A stretch of DNA of 14,738 bases, taken from the NCBI GenBank assembly GCA_031283505.1, contig JAITBO010000172.1, forward strand, positions 1-14,738. Direction: 5' to 3'. Positions 14,296 through 14,738 of this stretch are shown here, piece by piece (the stretch's first letter is position 1; every line of letters starts with the position of its first letter). A program made the position numbers and the translations under genes. This DNA is from Treponema sp. GTDB taxonomy: Bacteria > Spirochaetota > Spirochaetia > Treponematales > Breznakiellaceae. The notes under the pieces are model-generated. The model was not told where the DNA came from. It was given only the letters and a program-made list of their open reading frames with translations, and did not search any database.

Positions 14296-14314
14296 CCCCG
14301 GCTTTGCGCCGGGG
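14296..14314. repeat. Short GC hairpin between two element genes
   Basis: CCCCGGC (14296-14302) pairs perfectly with GCCGGGG (14308-14314) around TTTGC. It lies nine bases after the stop of the Cys-rich gene and just before the ribosome site of the next. With no T-tract it is more likely an mRNA-stability or attenuation element than a terminator. Confidence 0.4.
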
Positions 14315-14331
14315 TATTACAGGGGGTATTT

Positions 14332-14619
14332 ATGCTTTGTTATCAGGTTTTAGCGCAGTTTACTTTTTTCCAGCATAAACCGGTATTGGTTTCCACGCAT
14401 ATCAAAAAGCAAACCGCCAGGGCTTTTCTTGTCCGGTCCGGCTTGCCCTTCGGCCATGGGCTCAAGCACCGCCACTTTTTCCGTACCAAAAAAGAAGCGG
14501 CCCGATACGTTTCTTATCTCCGCAGGGTGTACAAAAACCGTATCGTTCCTTTTCCCGCCGTCATGGACGGCAGAGGTGATCGGGCTCAACAATATCTATT
14601 TCAGGAGGTTTCAGAATGA
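14332..14619 (+). CDS. Small basic hypothetical protein (95 aa)
   Basis: The ATG follows a GGGGG stretch about seven bases upstream. The protein is strongly basic and aromatic, with stretches such as THIKKQTARAFLVRSG, HRHFFRTKKEAARYVSYLRR and VYKNRIVPFPAVMDG. The KKEAARYVSYLRR segment predicts an amphipathic helix. No family is recognised. Its TGA overlaps the next gene's ATG (ATGA), so the two are probably coupled. Together with the preceding Cys-rich gene and the following J-domain gene it forms a compact plus-strand unit, likely part of a mobile element. A nucleic-acid-binding role is plausible from charge alone. Confidence 0.6.
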   Translation: MLCYQVLAQFTFFQHKPVLVSTHIKKQTARAFLVRSGLPFGHGLKHRHFFRTKKEAARYVSYLRRVYKNRIVPFPAVMDGRGDRAQQYLFQEVSE

Positions 14620-14738
14620 ACTACTTTGAACAGTGCCGGTCCGTAGAAGAAGCAAAAAAACGTTATCGGGAATTACTCATGCGGTACCACCCGGATCACG
14701 CCGGGGAGGAAGGCGAAGCCGTCACCAAGGAAATCATA
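14616..14738 (+). CDS. J-domain (DnaJ-like) protein, partial at right edge
   Basis: Only the first 41 residues lie in the window. The start (ATG 14616) has AGGAGG eight bases upstream and overlaps the previous stop. The peptide shows helix II of a J domain (SVEEAKKRYRELLMRY) directly followed by the HPD motif (His25-Pro26-Asp27), the residues that stimulate the Hsp70 ATPase. Short J-domain proteins of this kind occur in phages and integrative elements. Because the motif comes so early, helix I is short or absent, unlike chaperone DnaJ. Confidence 0.75.
   Translation, partial: MNYFEQCRSVEEAKKRYRELLMRYHPDHAGEEGEAVTKEII

Noticed and set aside
1..14738. CRISPR array, tRNA or rRNA genes
   Set aside because: I saw no regularly spaced repeats, cloverleaf with CCA-type end, or rRNA-like segment on either strand.

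Overview
The window holds an intact 11-gene catabolic operon on the minus strand (about 11547 down to 1343) with a divergent LysR-type regulator (11683-12573). Decayed mobile-element DNA lies on both sides. I infer an anaerobic, fermentative gut or sediment bacterium. Strong AGGAGG-type ribosome sites, tightly coupled genes and the flavour of the flanking element genes remind me of termite-gut Treponema (Spirochaetes), but nothing in the sequence proves this.

Reading of the operon: the gene set fits anaerobic phloroglucinol (1,3,5-trihydroxybenzene) degradation. An SDR reductase (8131-8904) would reduce phloroglucinol to dihydrophloroglucinol. A crotonase-fold C-C hydrolase of the 6-oxocamphor hydrolase type (10585-11547) would open that cyclic 1,3-diketone to 3-hydroxy-5-oxohexanoate. 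A lambda-crystallin-type hydroxyacid dehydrogenase (7171-8127) would oxidise it to triacetate (3,5-dioxohexanoate). A BKACE enzyme (6290-7126) would cleave triacetate with acetyl-CoA into acetoacetate and acetoacetyl-CoA. A two-subunit CoA-transferase (4427-5101 and 3805-4446) and two thiolases (5124-6293, 1343-2524) would then give acetyl-CoA. Two MFS carriers (9258-10565, 2534-3805) probably move substrate or products. A small cupin (8916-9242) has no assigned job. The families are read from sequence; the substrate is inferred from how their chemistries fit together and from memory of a comparable cluster described in Clostridium scatologenes.

Left flank (1-1342): a minus-strand phage structural remnant with a gp6-like head-tail connector and the tail end of another gene, two short plus-strand ORFs, a hairpin, and the 3' end (maturase scrap plus domains V and VI) of a group II intron. 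Right flank (12574-14738): a 5'-truncated element gene, a second group II intron remnant (maturase pseudogene, same orientation as the left one), a GC-rich non-coding stretch with large hairpins, and the start of a plus-strand element gene run (a Cys-rich small protein, a 95-aa protein, and a J-domain protein cut by the window edge).

The catabolic genes are intact while both flanks are broken and carry same-orientation intron scraps. The operon therefore looks like a cargo island within, or between, old mobile elements.
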